Positions 1-8,802 of a stretch of DNA of 64,000 bases are shown one piece after another (position 1 is the stretch's first letter; each line of letters opens with the position of its first letter). Location: positions 310,001 through 374,000 of the forward strand of contig NZ_BCST01000002.1 in NCBI RefSeq assembly GCF_001571005.1. The letters are read 5' to 3'. The position numbers were made by a program, and so were the translations under genes. This DNA comes from Herbiconiux solani NBRC 106740. GTDB taxonomy: Bacteria; Actinomycetota; Actinomycetes; Actinomycetales; Microbacteriaceae. The notes beneath the pieces were generated by a model that saw nothing but the letters and a program-made list of their open reading frames with translations, was not told where the DNA came from and searched no databases.

Positions 1-631
1 AGTACAGCGCGGTCAATACTGTGAGTGCGGCGAGTGTCGGTCCCACCATGGGCAGCATGACTCTCCAGAAGATCTGGAACGCATTAGCACCGTCGAGGCG
101 GGCAGCCTCTTCGAATTCCTTGGGCACACTCATGAAGGCTTGCCGGAGCAGGAACGTCCCGAATGCCGAGAAGATCCCCGGAAGTGCGATCGCCGGAATC
201 GTGTCCAGGAGACCGAGACTCTTCATCAGATCGAACTGAGCGATCAAGAACAACTGGCTGGGCGCCATGAGCATGATGAGGAACAACCCGAACAGGACAT
301 TCCGTCCGGGAAATGTCATGCGGGCGAACCCATAGGCGGCGAGGGAACAGATCAGAAGTTGACCTCCTACTCGGATGACGAGGGCCGCAGCCGAAACCCC
401 CACCATCCCGACGACGGGAACCGAGTCGAAGAATCGTGCGAAGGCGTCAACCGTCAGGTCGCTGGGGAAGAAGACGGGAGGCACGGCTCGCGACTCGGCG
501 ACCGTCTTCAGCGCGGTCAGGAGTTGCCACAGGAACGGGAAGACCATTGCCGCTGCGGCGACCACCAGCACGGCGTGCGCCGCCCAGGTCGATTTGACCC
601 GTCGCCGAGCCCGGGGATTCGCATCAACCAT
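1..631 (-). CDS. Carbohydrate ABC transporter permease, MalG type (3' end cut by window edge)
   Basis: Inner-membrane subunit of a sugar importer. About 210 codons are visible from the ATG at 629-631; the C-terminus lies outside the window. The protein opens with a basic stretch followed by a membrane segment (residues about 17-35). Near the cut edge it has the EAA-type loop that contacts the ATPase (EEAARLDGANAF, followed by LPMVGPTLAAL). The start overlaps the stop of the preceding permease by 8 bp, so the two are probably translationally coupled. It is the last visible gene of the GH97-lipoprotein-permease operon. No ATPase gene is visible; such importers often use a shared MsiK/MalK-type ATPase encoded elsewhere. 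Confidence 0.9.
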   Translation of the reverse strand, partial: MVDANPRARRRVKSTWAAHAVLVVAAAAMVFPFLWQLLTALKTVAESRAVPPVFFPSDLTVDAFARFFDSVPVVGMVGVSAAALVIRVGGQLLICSLAAYGFARMTFPGRNVLFGLFLIMLMAPSQLFLIAQFDLMKSLGLLDTIPAIALPGIFSAFGTFLLRQAFMSVPKEFEEAARLDGANAFQIFWRVMLPMVGPTLAALTVLTALY

Positions 632-1544
632 AGAAGACCCACTTTCGCTGGAGACGGAACTGGAGTGCGGTGACGGCCATGATGATCACGAGGAGAACGA
701 TCGCTATTGCGGCACCGTAGCCGCGGTCGTATTCCACGAACGCCTTCTGGAAGAACAGGTACACGACGGTTTGCGACCCCTGTTCAGCGGGCGAACCGCG
801 ACCGATCATCACGTAGATCAGGTCGAACATCTGCAGGGACGAAATGACGGAGAGCACGGAGACGAGGAACACGCTAGGGCTCAGAAGCGGCAGGGTGATT
901 GCGAAGAACTGTCGGATCGAACCGGCGCCGTCCAGAGATGACGCCTCGAAGAGGTCCTGCGATATGGCTTGGATTCCGGCGCCCAGAATGATGATGTTCG
1001 TCCCGAGGCTGGACCAGATGCCGACGATGGCGACTGCATAGATGGCGACGTCGGGATCCGCGACCCAGCTCGGTCCGTCTATGCCGAAGGCGGCCAGCGC
1101 CTGGTTGATCACCCCGAAATCTCCGTTGTAGATGTAACGCCAGACCATTCCCACAGCAACGGGCAAGGTGACCACGGGCAGGAAGAACAACACCCGGTAG
1201 GTGGTCCTGAACCGCTTCACCGAGTTGATGAGTGCCGCGAGGACAATCGCGATCGGGACGCCCAGGAGCACGATGGCCGTGAATATAAGGCTGTTGCGTA
1301 AAGCGGTCCAGAATTCGGCATCGAGGAAGAGTGACAGGTAGTTGTCAGCGCCGACGAATGTCGAACCGCCGAAGGGGCCGGTCTTGGTGAAGCTCGTCAC
1401 GAAGGTCGAGATCAGCGGCACGATGTAGAGAGCCAACAGCCCCACGAGGGCCGGTGCGACGAACGCCAAGCCCGTCAGGGCGTTGCTGATGCGGAGTAGG
1501 GCGGGGCGCCGAGTGGCGCCCCGCCTGGACGTGACTGCGCTCAT
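624..1544 (-). CDS. Carbohydrate ABC transporter permease, MalF type
   Basis: A 306-residue membrane permease of the binding-protein-dependent sugar importer family, normal length for the family. The N-terminus is cytoplasmic and basic, the first membrane segment is at about residues 25-50, and a long periplasm-side loop follows. The EAA loop reads FEASSLDGAGSIRQF followed by LPLLSPS. The ATG overlaps the stop of the upstream binding-protein gene in an ATGA of 4 bp, and its own stop overlaps the next permease by 8 bp. This indicates one tightly coupled transcript. The substrate is inferred to be a galactoside or its hydrolysis product from the adjacent GH97 and GH36 genes. Confidence 0.93.
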   Translation of the reverse strand: MSAVTSRRGATRRPALLRISNALTGLAFVAPALVGLLALYIVPLISTFVTSFTKTGPFGGSTFVGADNYLSLFLDAEFWTALRNSLIFTAIVLLGVPIAIVLAALINSVKRFRTTYRVLFFLPVVTLPVAVGMVWRYIYNGDFGVINQALAAFGIDGPSWVADPDVAIYAVAIVGIWSSLGTNIIILGAGIQAISQDLFEASSLDGAGSIRQFFAITLPLLSPSVFLVSVLSVISSLQMFDLIYVMIGRGSPAEQGSQTVVYLFFQKAFVEYDRGYGAAIAIVLLVIIMAVTALQFRLQRKWVFYG

Positions 1545-2794
1545 TCTTTTGCGAGGGCCTCGTCCATTTTCGTGGCCAGGTCATCGGCGGCCTGCTCGAC
1601 GGAGACGGATCCGTCCCACGCCGGCGTCAAGAGGTCGTCCTCGTATTCATTCCAGACCGCGGTATTGGCAGACACCGGGTAGAGGACTCCGTCGGGCACC
1701 TCGTCCAGGAAGGCCTGCAGGTTGAACTCCGGCATCGAGTCGACCCAGGCCTGCTGCGTGTTCTCGTAGGCCGGGATGACCGCTCCTGTGGCCGCCTGGA
1801 TCTCGGCCGCCTCCTTACCTCCGAGGAAGAGAAGGAACTTTTTCAGTTCCTCGGGATGTTTCGAGTTGGCGAAGCCGACGTTCTGGATGCCGTTGATGAC
1901 CGTCGCCCGGGTCTCGCCTGCAGGCAGAACGGTGACGTCGATCTTCGAGCGGAGGTCGGGGTTGTCGTAGAAGCGCTGCGCGTAGAACGAACCGCCGTAA
2001 TACATCGCCACCTTGCCGTTCTCGAACTGAGCAACGGCTTCCGTGTCGGCCAGTTGTTGGAGGTTCGGCGAGCTGCCGTTCTTCTGGAAGTCGACCCAGT
2101 ACTGCAGGCCCGCCTGGGTCTTCGGGTCGGAGTATCCCGACATCCCGTCCTCGATCACGTGACCTCCGGCTTGAGCGATGGTGTTGTAATAGCCTTCCTG
2201 GCGGTTGAGAGGCGCAGCTATTCCGAAGGTGCCGTTGGCTGGATCGGTCAGCTTTGGCGCGGCCGCTTGGACGTCGGCCCATGTCCAGTCGGCGGTGGGG
2301 TACGCCACCCCGGCAGCGTCGAAGAGCGACTTGTTATACCAGAGGCCGATCGTGTCGAAGTCCTTCGGGAGCCCGTAGTGCGCGCCGTCGTAGGTGAAGA
2401 GGTCAACCAGCGCCTTCGGGTACACGCCCAGGTCGACTCCCGCGTCGGAGATCGCGTCGTCCAGCGGGAGGAGCTGGTTGTTGGCGGCGTAGAGCTGGAA
2501 ACGATCGCCCAGCATCCAGAAGGCATCGGGAGCCGTCCCGCCTTGCGCGCTGACCTGGAGCTTCGTCCAGTAGTCGGTGAAGGGATTTACCTGGAGTTGG
2601 ACGTCGATGTTCGGGTTCTCTTTTTCGAACGCGTCGACAACCTGCTGCATCGTGTCTTCTTGCGACCACACCCCGTAGGTCAACGTCACCTTCTCGCCGC
2701 TCTCCGCATTGTTGTCAGAGCCACCTGCGGAGCAGGCGGTGAGCAGCGCGGCTGCGGCGACGGACACCGTCGTTATCGCCAACCACCGTCTCAT
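1541..2794 (-). CDS. Extracellular sugar-binding lipoprotein (ABC importer)
   Basis: Captures substrate outside the cell for the two following permeases. The 417-residue protein has a lipoprotein signal: MRRW, a hydrophobic core, then the lipobox LTAC with the modified Cys at residue 21. The mature part is a family-1 type solute-binding protein, with the typical early segment LTYGVWSQ and a glycine/tryptophan-rich middle. The frame is open further upstream, but the ATG at 2792-2794 follows a good ribosome site (GAAAGGA, 6-nt spacing) and gives a clean signal peptide. It lies 59 bp downstream of the GH97 gene. Confidence 0.92.
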   Translation of the reverse strand: MRRWLAITTVSVAAAALLTACSAGGSDNNAESGEKVTLTYGVWSQEDTMQQVVDAFEKENPNIDVQLQVNPFTDYWTKLQVSAQGGTAPDAFWMLGDRFQLYAANNQLLPLDDAISDAGVDLGVYPKALVDLFTYDGAHYGLPKDFDTIGLWYNKSLFDAAGVAYPTADWTWADVQAAAPKLTDPANGTFGIAAPLNRQEGYYNTIAQAGGHVIEDGMSGYSDPKTQAGLQYWVDFQKNGSSPNLQQLADTEAVAQFENGKVAMYYGGSFYAQRFYDNPDLRSKIDVTVLPAGETRATVINGIQNVGFANSKHPEELKKFLLFLGGKEAAEIQAATGAVIPAYENTQQAWVDSMPEFNLQAFLDEVPDGVLYPVSANTAVWNEYEDDLLTPAWDGSVSVEQAADDLATKMDEALAKE

Positions 2795-2853
2795 GGGCTT
2801 TCCTTTCATTCGATGGATTCCGTCTCCAGGCGGAGCCGGAGGGTTGTTCCGTG

Positions 2854-5307
2854 TCAGGCTCTGGTCAGGCGGAGGTCGAGCCAGTCGACATGGGCTTCGG
2901 CTCTGCCGGGCAGGTCGAACGTTCGAAGCTCGAGAACGGAAGCGCCGCCGCAATCCAGCTGGAACGGGTGCGGTTGAGCCCCGGCCTGAAGCACGAAGCG
3001 GGCCTGTTCGATGCCGTCCAGGAGGATGAGCGCACCCGCTTGCGTGCCGGGCGTCTCGTCATCGATACCCACCGATCCCGACACCAACGAGGGTGCTGCG
3101 TCGAGAGCGAACATGACGCGGGAATTCTGCGAGACTCCGAGCCCATGCGTGTACTGAGTCCGCCCGACGGTCAGCGGGCCTCCGTCGCGTGGATCACCGC
3201 CACCGTTGCTGAGATTCCGCTCGACCGGCCCGACCTCGTTGGCGGCATCGAGGAATGGAATGTCGGACAGGTCGGTGCCACCGTCCCCGGCATAGGGAAT
3301 CAAGACCTTCGCATGCGAGAGGAGTGGCACCCCGTCCGGACCCTCAGCCTCGGCGGCGAAGACCACGAGGTCACCGGCCTCCGCCGAGTCAGGTCTCTGG
3401 ACCCACCACGTGATTCCGTCGTTAGCGGGGGTCGCCGCCCACCCGGGAGGGGTGCGGAGCGTGGCATGGGCACTGACTTTGAACGACGAGGGCTCGGAAT
3501 CGTTCAGAACCAGGACGGGGGGCTCGATCTGAGGCAGAATCTGCTCCGCCCGGGCCGTTGCTCGATGGAGCTGCGTTCCCGTCGGGGCGACGATGGCGGC
3601 GAATCCACCGAGATCCTCTAGAACTACGGCGACATCGCCCGGTCCGTCCACCCAGGACTCGACCAGGTGACCAGGCCCATCGGTGACTACCCAGGCGACC
3701 GAGGGCCCGGCGATCAGGTCACCGAGCGGGAAGGAGATCGAGTGGGCGGGTGTACAGCTGATCCCTCCCAGGAACCAGCGATCACCGGACCGACGGGCGA
3801 TGACTGCCTCCGTGTCGGGGGTACCGGAGATGAGACGCACTTCGTCCCAGGTCGCGGGCAGCTCGGCCAGGAATCGCGCAGCGTGCGGACGGGCACGGTA
3901 TTGGTCCGGATCGTCGGCGAAGTGCGTGATGCCGGATTCGTAAACGACCCCGAGAGCCAGTTCGTGCGCATCGGTCGTTTCGCGTTGCGGGGCACTGAAC
4001 GTGACCGGCGTGTAGTCCATCGCACCCACGATGTTGCGCGTGAACGGCTGAATGACATTATGAGCTGCCGTGAGGGGATCTCCGTAGAAGACGTAGTACT
4101 CGGCACCCCGGATGCCTTCGTAACTGACCACGTGCGGGAAGGTTCTCGCCCAGCCGCGTGGGATGACCGAGCCATGGAAATTTACCATCAGGCCCACTCG
4201 AGCGGTCTCGGCGATGATGGCGTCGTACCAGCGGTATCGATCGCGCGATTCCGACTCCATGAAGTCGACCTTGATCCCCGCCACGCCCCACGATCGCCAG
4301 AGCGCCAGTTTCCGGAGCGCCTCGTCGCCGTCGAGATCGGACCACGAACTCCACACATGGACCTGAATTCCCCGAGCGCTCGCATACGAGACCAACTCGG
4401 GCATCCAGGAGGCATCCCATCCGCAGTCCACCAGCACGTGCTCCCACCCCTGCTCCGCGGCGAAGTCGGTGAAGCGCTTCTGGACGTCGAGATAGGCACC
4501 CGAATATTGACTCGACCACCAGGACCAGGCGGCCCGTCCGGGTCGTGGCACCACGACCGCGGCCGAATCGGCTGCTGGGGCGAGATCGTCGACCATCGTT
4601 GATGCGACGATGTCGGCCAGAGAACCGATGATCAGTACACGCCACGGCGTCTGGTACCCCGCGTCGACAGCTAATTCATCATCGGCCGTCACCACCGAGA
4701 AGCTCCCGGCGGAGAAGCGTGCGTGAGCGCCCGAGCTGCGACCGTCGATGTCGGACTCGGTGAGGAGGAAGAAGCGGTCATCGTGAGCGGCTACGAGGAT
4801 GGGAAATCCATAGTCGCCGGCCGCGAGCTCATCGAGGTCGGCGCCGAAGCGAGGAGTCTCGTACCACGTCTGGTAGTCCAAGACCCACGCGCGGCTTGCC
4901 GAGACCGGCGCGATACGAGTCGCCTCAGCCCCAAGCGTCGCCGGCGCCTCGTACGGCAACCGGTATCGAAACGCGACGCCATCGTGCGAGCTCCTCACCA
5001 GGAGACCCCAGCGGCGCCCATCGACATCCTCGAACCAGAGCTCAGCCTCGTCGTGCTCGACCATCCGCTCCCCTGCGGTCTTTCCCGTGAAGGCGCGGTA
5101 GCTGTCCGAGATGTGACGCCGGGTGACCGACAGCAACTCGGACCCCCTGCCGAGTGGCACCCCGTCGACCGTCAGACCCAGCTCGATCCGCGCACAGAGG
5201 TGACCGCCCACCGTGATGCTCAATGCAGGCACCTCGTGGAGGTGCAGCGCCACGTCGGAGGAGCCTTCCTGAGCGAATAGCGAGGTTGCGCTGGAGGTTC
5301 GGGTCAT
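2854..5307 (-). CDS. GH97 family glycosidase with C-terminal NPCBM domain (probable retaining alpha-galactosidase)
   Basis: An 817-residue glycoside hydrolase, first gene of the importer operon. The N-terminal beta-sandwich contains the family-like LWFEDVDGRRWG. The catalytic barrel has KVDFMESE with Asp348 at the position of the nucleophile in retaining GH97 members, and SYEGIRGAEYY with Glu397 where the acid/base is expected. The inverting alpha-glucosidase branch lacks this Asp, so a retaining alpha-galactosidase is inferred; this fits the divergent GH36 gene. Residues about 675-817 form an NPCBM carbohydrate-binding domain (GLGVSQNSRVMF). No signal peptide is visible, so it is probably cytoplasmic. 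The ATG has a strong site AAGGAG 9 nt upstream. Alpha-glucosidase activity remains possible. Confidence 0.85.
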   Translation of the reverse strand: MTRTSSATSLFAQEGSSDVALHLHEVPALSITVGGHLCARIELGLTVDGVPLGRGSELLSVTRRHISDSYRAFTGKTAGERMVEHDEAELWFEDVDGRRWGLLVRSSHDGVAFRYRLPYEAPATLGAEATRIAPVSASRAWVLDYQTWYETPRFGADLDELAAGDYGFPILVAAHDDRFFLLTESDIDGRSSGAHARFSAGSFSVVTADDELAVDAGYQTPWRVLIIGSLADIVASTMVDDLAPAADSAAVVVPRPGRAAWSWWSSQYSGAYLDVQKRFTDFAAEQGWEHVLVDCGWDASWMPELVSYASARGIQVHVWSSWSDLDGDEALRKLALWRSWGVAGIKVDFMESESRDRYRWYDAIIAETARVGLMVNFHGSVIPRGWARTFPHVVSYEGIRGAEYYVFYGDPLTAAHNVIQPFTRNIVGAMDYTPVTFSAPQRETTDAHELALGVVYESGITHFADDPDQYRARPHAARFLAELPATWDEVRLISGTPDTEAVIARRSGDRWFLGGISCTPAHSISFPLGDLIAGPSVAWVVTDGPGHLVESWVDGPGDVAVVLEDLGGFAAIVAPTGTQLHRATARAEQILPQIEPPVLVLNDSEPSSFKVSAHATLRTPPGWAATPANDGITWWVQRPDSAEAGDLVVFAAEAEGPDGVPLLSHAKVLIPYAGDGGTDLSDIPFLDAANEVGPVERNLSNGGGDPRDGGPLTVGRTQYTHGLGVSQNSRVMFALDAAPSLVSGSVGIDDETPGTQAGALILLDGIEQARFVLQAGAQPHPFQLDCGGASVLELRTFDLPGRAEAHVDWLDLRLTRA

Positions 5308-5359
5308 CGACAGGGACTCCTTCGTCTTTGGGGGCGGATCGGTGGATATCCGCCTGGCG

Positions 5360-5389
5360 AGCGTAGATCCAATTAGTTTATGATGTCAA
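5360..5389 (-). promoter_or_regulatory. Promoter of the GH97-importer operon overlapping a putative operator
   Basis: On the minus strand TTGACA (5384-5389) and TACGCT (5360-5365) are separated by 18 bp, a good -35/-10 pair about 50 bp upstream of the GH97 ATG. The span overlaps the 24-bp element at 5363-5386 (GTAGATCCAATT, then A, GTTT, A, TGATGT). That element recurs at 20773-20796 with two A/T differences. A repressor bound here would block the promoter. Confidence 0.55.
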
Positions 5390-5422
5390 GAATGTAATTA
5401 TGGTTCCACCGAAAGGCTCCCG

Positions 5423-7564
5423 ATGAGCAACTCCGCGAACACCGTCCATCTCCGATCCGGCGGAGTGAGCCTGGTGATCACCCGAGATCACTGGGGCATG
5501 CCCGTCGTGGCGCATTGGGGTGCGGAACTCGCCGACGCCGATCTCTCCGGATTGACCGCCACAGCGGTCCCCGCGGTCTTGAACAGTTCGCTGGATGCGG
5601 CGCGCTCGTTCTCGCTGATTCCGACGATCCACCACGGCTGGTCGGGTACCCCTGGGTTGGAATGGAGCGCGGATGGATTCGCGAGCTCCGCACTGAGGGT
5701 CACCGGCACGGAAGAGACCCGGGCATCGGCGACCTTCCGTTTTCGTGACGACAACGACATTCTCGAGGCAACCCTCCGCGTCGAGATCGATGAGTTCGGC
5801 TTGGTCCGCCTAAACGGGTCAGTGGCGAACCTCGGCGTCGCTCAACGAGTCCGCGTGCGATCGCTGGTCACCTTATTGCCCCTGCCTGCGCGAGCACAGG
5901 AGACCCTCGACTTCACGGGCAAGTGGAGCGGCGAGCGACGCCCCCAACGGCGCCGTGTGGCCGACGGCACGTGGCTGCGCACCTCGCGCCGCGGACGCCC
6001 GGGTCACGATTCGGCGTACCTCACCATGGTCGGCACGACCGGGTTCACCGCGCTTTCCGGCGAGATATGGGCATGCCATGTCGCGTGGAGCGGAAACCAG
6101 CAGAGCATCGTGGAGCGAAGCCCGGAGGGCGCGGGAGTCCACTCCGTCGTGTTGGGCGGCGGTGAAGCGCTCGACATCGATGAGATCGTTCTCAAGACAG
6201 GCGAGGTGTATCGCGGACCGGATGTGTGGTTCGCCTGGGGGGGCGAAGGGATCGACGACGTCTCGGCCCGATTTCATGACGCGGTGCGCCATCTGCCGTC
6301 GTACCCCGCCAGGCCTCGCCCCCTGGTGCTCAACACCTGGGAGGCCGTGTACTTCGATCACGATCGGACACGACTCGCCGAACTCGCCGACAAGGCGGCC
6401 TCCGTCGGGGTGGAGCGATTCGTGCTCGACGACGGCTGGTTTCTCGGCAGGCGGGATGACTCGGCCGGACTCGGAGACTGGGTCGTCGATGAGTCGGTCT
6501 GGCCTACAGGCCTGTCGCAGATATCTCAGCGCGTCCACGACCTCGGCATGGAATTCGGTCTCTGGTTCGAGCCCGAGATGGTCAATCCGGACTCGTCGCT
6601 GGCGCGCGAACATCCGGATTGGATACTCGGAGAACGACCGGAACTTAGTTGGCGGAACCAATTCGTGGTGGACCTTGCCAATCCCGCGGCCTTCGACCAC
6701 GTCCTCGGCCAGATCGACGCCGTGGTCACCGAGTGCGGCGTCGACTTCATCAAATGGGACCACAACCGAGATCTGCACGCAGCGCAGTCCACTGCCACGG
6801 GACGGCCGGGGGTGCACGAGCACACGATGGCGACGTATCGGATGCTCGACGAGCTCGGTCGCCGGCACCCGCACCTCGAGATCGAGAGCTGTGCCAGCGG
6901 CGGCGCTCGCCCGGACCTCGGAATACTCTCGCGAACTCAGCGACTCTGGGCCTCGGACACGAACGACCCCTACGAGCGCCAATGGATCCAGCGCTGGACC
7001 CAGGCTCTGCTGCCACCGGAGCTCGTCGGCTCGCACGTCGGTCCCGCCGAAGCGCACACGACGCACCGAACCTCGTCACTGTCGTTCCGGCTGGTCACGG
7101 CTTTGTTCGGACATGCCGGTCTCGAGTGGGACCTCCTCGCCTGCACCGACGACGAGCTCGCCAGCATCACCCGGTGGGGGGCAACCTACAAAGAACTCCG
7201 GCCACTGCTCCACGCCGGCCGGTCAGTCCATGCCGAAGCCGTCGACGCAGGCGCGTCACTCGCTGGAGTCGTCTCGCCCGACCGACGGCATGCGATCTTC
7301 GCCTGGGTGCGCACGGAGACCAGTCCCACGGCTCACACTCCGCGGGTACCGATGCCGGGACTCGACGCGTTGCTCCGCTATCGGGTGACCGTCCGCTCCG
7401 AAGCGGGTCTGCCTCAGCTGCACCAGATCTCAGGACCCGCCTGGCTCGACGCCGCATTCGACGGCGTCGTGCTGACGGGCCGCGTTCTCGTCTCGGAAGG
7501 ACTGCCCCTACCGCTGCTCAACCCCGGAAACGCCATGCTCTTCGAACTCGTGGCCGTCGGCTGA
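5423..7564 (+). CDS. GH36 alpha-galactosidase
   Basis: Hydrolyses terminal alpha-1,6-galactosyl residues, as in melibiose or raffinose-type sugars. The 713-residue protein has the GH36 layout: N-terminal beta-sandwich, (beta/alpha)8 barrel from about residue 310, and a C-terminal sheet. Visible signatures are VLDDGWF, GLWFEPEMV, FIKWDHNRD with nucleophile Asp446, SCASGGARPDLG, and WASDTND with acid/base Asp512. No secretion signal is present, so it acts on imported sugar. The ATG follows GAAAGG. It is divergent from the GH97 operon across 115 bp containing the shared operator-like element, and is followed by a strong terminator. Confidence 0.95.
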   Translation: MSNSANTVHLRSGGVSLVITRDHWGMPVVAHWGAELADADLSGLTATAVPAVLNSSLDAARSFSLIPTIHHGWSGTPGLEWSADGFASSALRVTGTEETRASATFRFRDDNDILEATLRVEIDEFGLVRLNGSVANLGVAQRVRVRSLVTLLPLPARAQETLDFTGKWSGERRPQRRRVADGTWLRTSRRGRPGHDSAYLTMVGTTGFTALSGEIWACHVAWSGNQQSIVERSPEGAGVHSVVLGGGEALDIDEIVLKTGEVYRGPDVWFAWGGEGIDDVSARFHDAVRHLPSYPARPRPLVLNTWEAVYFDHDRTRLAELADKAASVGVERFVLDDGWFLGRRDDSAGLGDWVVDESVWPTGLSQISQRVHDLGMEFGLWFEPEMVNPDSSLAREHPDWILGERPELSWRNQFVVDLANPAAFDHVLGQIDAVVTECGVDFIKWDHNRDLHAAQSTATGRPGVHEHTMATYRMLDELGRRHPHLEIESCASGGARPDLGILSRTQRLWASDTNDPYERQWIQRWTQALLPPELVGSHVGPAEAHTTHRTSSLSFRLVTALFGHAGLEWDLLACTDDELASITRWGATYKELRPLLHAGRSVHAEAVDAGASLAGVVSPDRRHAIFAWVRTETSPTAHTPRVPMPGLDALLRYRVTVRSEAGLPQLHQISGPAWLDAAFDGVVLTGRVLVSEGLPLPLLNPGNAMLFELVAVG

Positions 7565-7585
7565 GGTCGATCAGGACGAGAAAAG

Positions 7586-7661
7586 AAAAACCCCCAAGAT
7601 GGCGAGATCTTGGGGGTTTTCGTAGCGGGAGCGGGACTTGAACCCGCGACCCCACGATTAT
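7586..7661. repeat. Left attachment-site copy of island (76-bp direct repeat)
   Basis: Identical base for base to 25022-25097. It comprises the terminator hairpin plus positions 7623-7661, which are the 3' half of tRNA-Met from the anticodon loop onward (minus strand). The match stops at the first anticodon base (7662 versus 25098), where tyrosine recombinases commonly cross over in tRNA genes. The tRNA 5' half is missing here, so this is the non-functional end left by integration. Confidence 0.88.
7587..7620. terminator. Bidirectional terminator (copy 1, inside the left att repeat)
   Basis: A perfect 14-bp inverted repeat, AAAACCCCCAAGAT and its complement around the loop GGCGAG. It lies 22 bp after the GH36 stop. 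It is identical to the hairpin downstream of tRNA-Met at 25023-25056 and now ends GH36 transcription. Confidence 0.85.
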
Positions 7662-7843
7662 CAGCCGCATGCATTTCGTCGGTGGTCGTCAATTACAAAT
7701 AGGTACTTGATCTGGCTTCATGATCTTGGTCAATCACGTCGATGTAGTTGAATCTATTTGAATCTGCGGAGTAAATGCGGGATTTGGTTACTGTTGAGTG
7801 GCGGGCTCGACCATGGACCATTCGACTTGAGCAGGCTCGTAAT

Positions 7844-8530
7844 TCACAACCCGACCAGGGGCACGAATCCGGTAAATCCGAGGGCGGTGACCGCGTCACC
7901 TCGATCGATAGGGGTGAACAGAGTGATCGATGATGACGCTCTCTTCCCATGTTTGCAGGGCACCTCGACCGGATCGTCACCGACACAGCCCGCATCGAGC
8001 GGGTAGCCGTGGGCAAGGAGCAGCCACCGAGTCGCCTTGTGCGCGCTTTCGGGCACGTTCGGCCCCAATCGGACTGCCCGGATCGGCAGTCTCGGCGCTA
8101 GATCGGCTCTTTCATAGACCCCGCCCCAGCGATCCTCGCCCGCAACCAACCTCATGTGGAGGCCTCGGTCCCATGCTGCTCGGTGTCGTCGTGAGCGCGT
8201 GCGGGAGAACGTCTCGACCGTCACACGTTGCTCATGCTCGTCTGAAAAGTACGGATTCTTCGCCATCGCGCGGACGTCCGAGCGTAAGTCCGCCAGGTGC
8301 CTGATGAGCAGCAGTACCGCTTCGTCTGCGCTCTCGTGTTCGATGGGTGGTGAGCTCGCGTCCAGCCACTTGTCCCCAAGACCGACGAGCATTTGTTTTG
8401 CCCTCTGACGTACCTCCCCTCGCCGAATGACGACGTTTCGCCAGTGACGCACTCTCCTCGAGGATGGCGCCGGGTGGGGATCTGTATCAGCCACAGCCAA
8501 CGGCACCTTTGGATCAATGTTAGTGGCCAT
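7844..8530 (-). CDS. Hypothetical protein of the island edge
   Basis: A 228-residue frame starting MATNIDPKV. I do not recognise a family. It is rich in Arg, His and Ala, with a moderately charged middle (HLADLRSDVRAMAKN) and no obvious membrane segment or signal. The ATG lies inside a repeated block that looks like the end of an insertion sequence, so the promoter and perhaps the true 5' end may have been lost. The 182 bp between it and the left att copy hold no gene. It may be a gene fragment rather than a functional gene. Confidence 0.35.
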   Translation of the reverse strand: MATNIDPKVPLAVADTDPHPAPSSRRVRHWRNVVIRRGEVRQRAKQMLVGLGDKWLDASSPPIEHESADEAVLLLIRHLADLRSDVRAMAKNPYFSDEHEQRVTVETFSRTRSRRHRAAWDRGLHMRLVAGEDRWGGVYERADLAPRLPIRAVRLGPNVPESAHKATRWLLLAHGYPLDAGCVGDDPVEVPCKHGKRASSSITLFTPIDRGDAVTALGFTGFVPLVGL

Positions 8531-8593
8531 GAAAAACTGCCCATAGGCGGCCAGTAGAGCTGCCCGTTGGTGGCCATGAAAACTGCCCATAGG
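8523..8593. repeat. Paired direct repeats resembling an IS21-type element end
   Basis: Two near-identical blocks begin GTGGCCATGAAAA at 8523 and 8570. Each continues with ACTGCCCATAGG and they differ by one A. Multiple short terminal repeats of this kind are typical of IS21-family ends in actinobacteria. No transposase is left nearby. The NPCBM fragment is truncated exactly at the right-hand block. Confidence 0.45.
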
Positions 8594-8776
8594 GCGTGTC
8601 CCGCTTCATCGGTCCGCTCTCGAATGCGCTCTTCCCGTCCAGCAGCACCTGGAAGGTGAGCGAGGTCGCTCCCCCGCTCGGCACTTCCTGGTCGACGCCG
8701 ACCACAGCATGGAACGCGTCGAGGTTCTGCCCGACAGGTCGTAGACGATCTCCGAGTTCGCGTGCGTGCCGAGGCC
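8586..8776 (-). pseudogene. NPCBM carbohydrate-binding domain fragment (truncated, frameshifted)
   Basis: On the minus strand one frame reads GLGTHANSEIVYDLSGR (8776-8726). A second frame continues with DAFHAVVGVDQEV and LTFQVLLDGKSAFESGP (8729-8586). Together these are the consecutive strands of an NPCBM domain, as in the C-terminus of GH97 or GH27 enzymes. A frameshift near 8727 and loss of everything past 8586 show that it is dead. It is the remnant of another secreted or cytosolic glycosidase. Confidence 0.7.
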
Positions 8777-8802
8777 CCTTCTCGAAGGATTCCCGCGACA
8801 CC

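Noticed and set aside
7586-7661. A second functional tRNA gene at the left repeat
   Set aside because: Only the 3' half is present; upstream sequence cannot form the acceptor, D or full anticodon arms.
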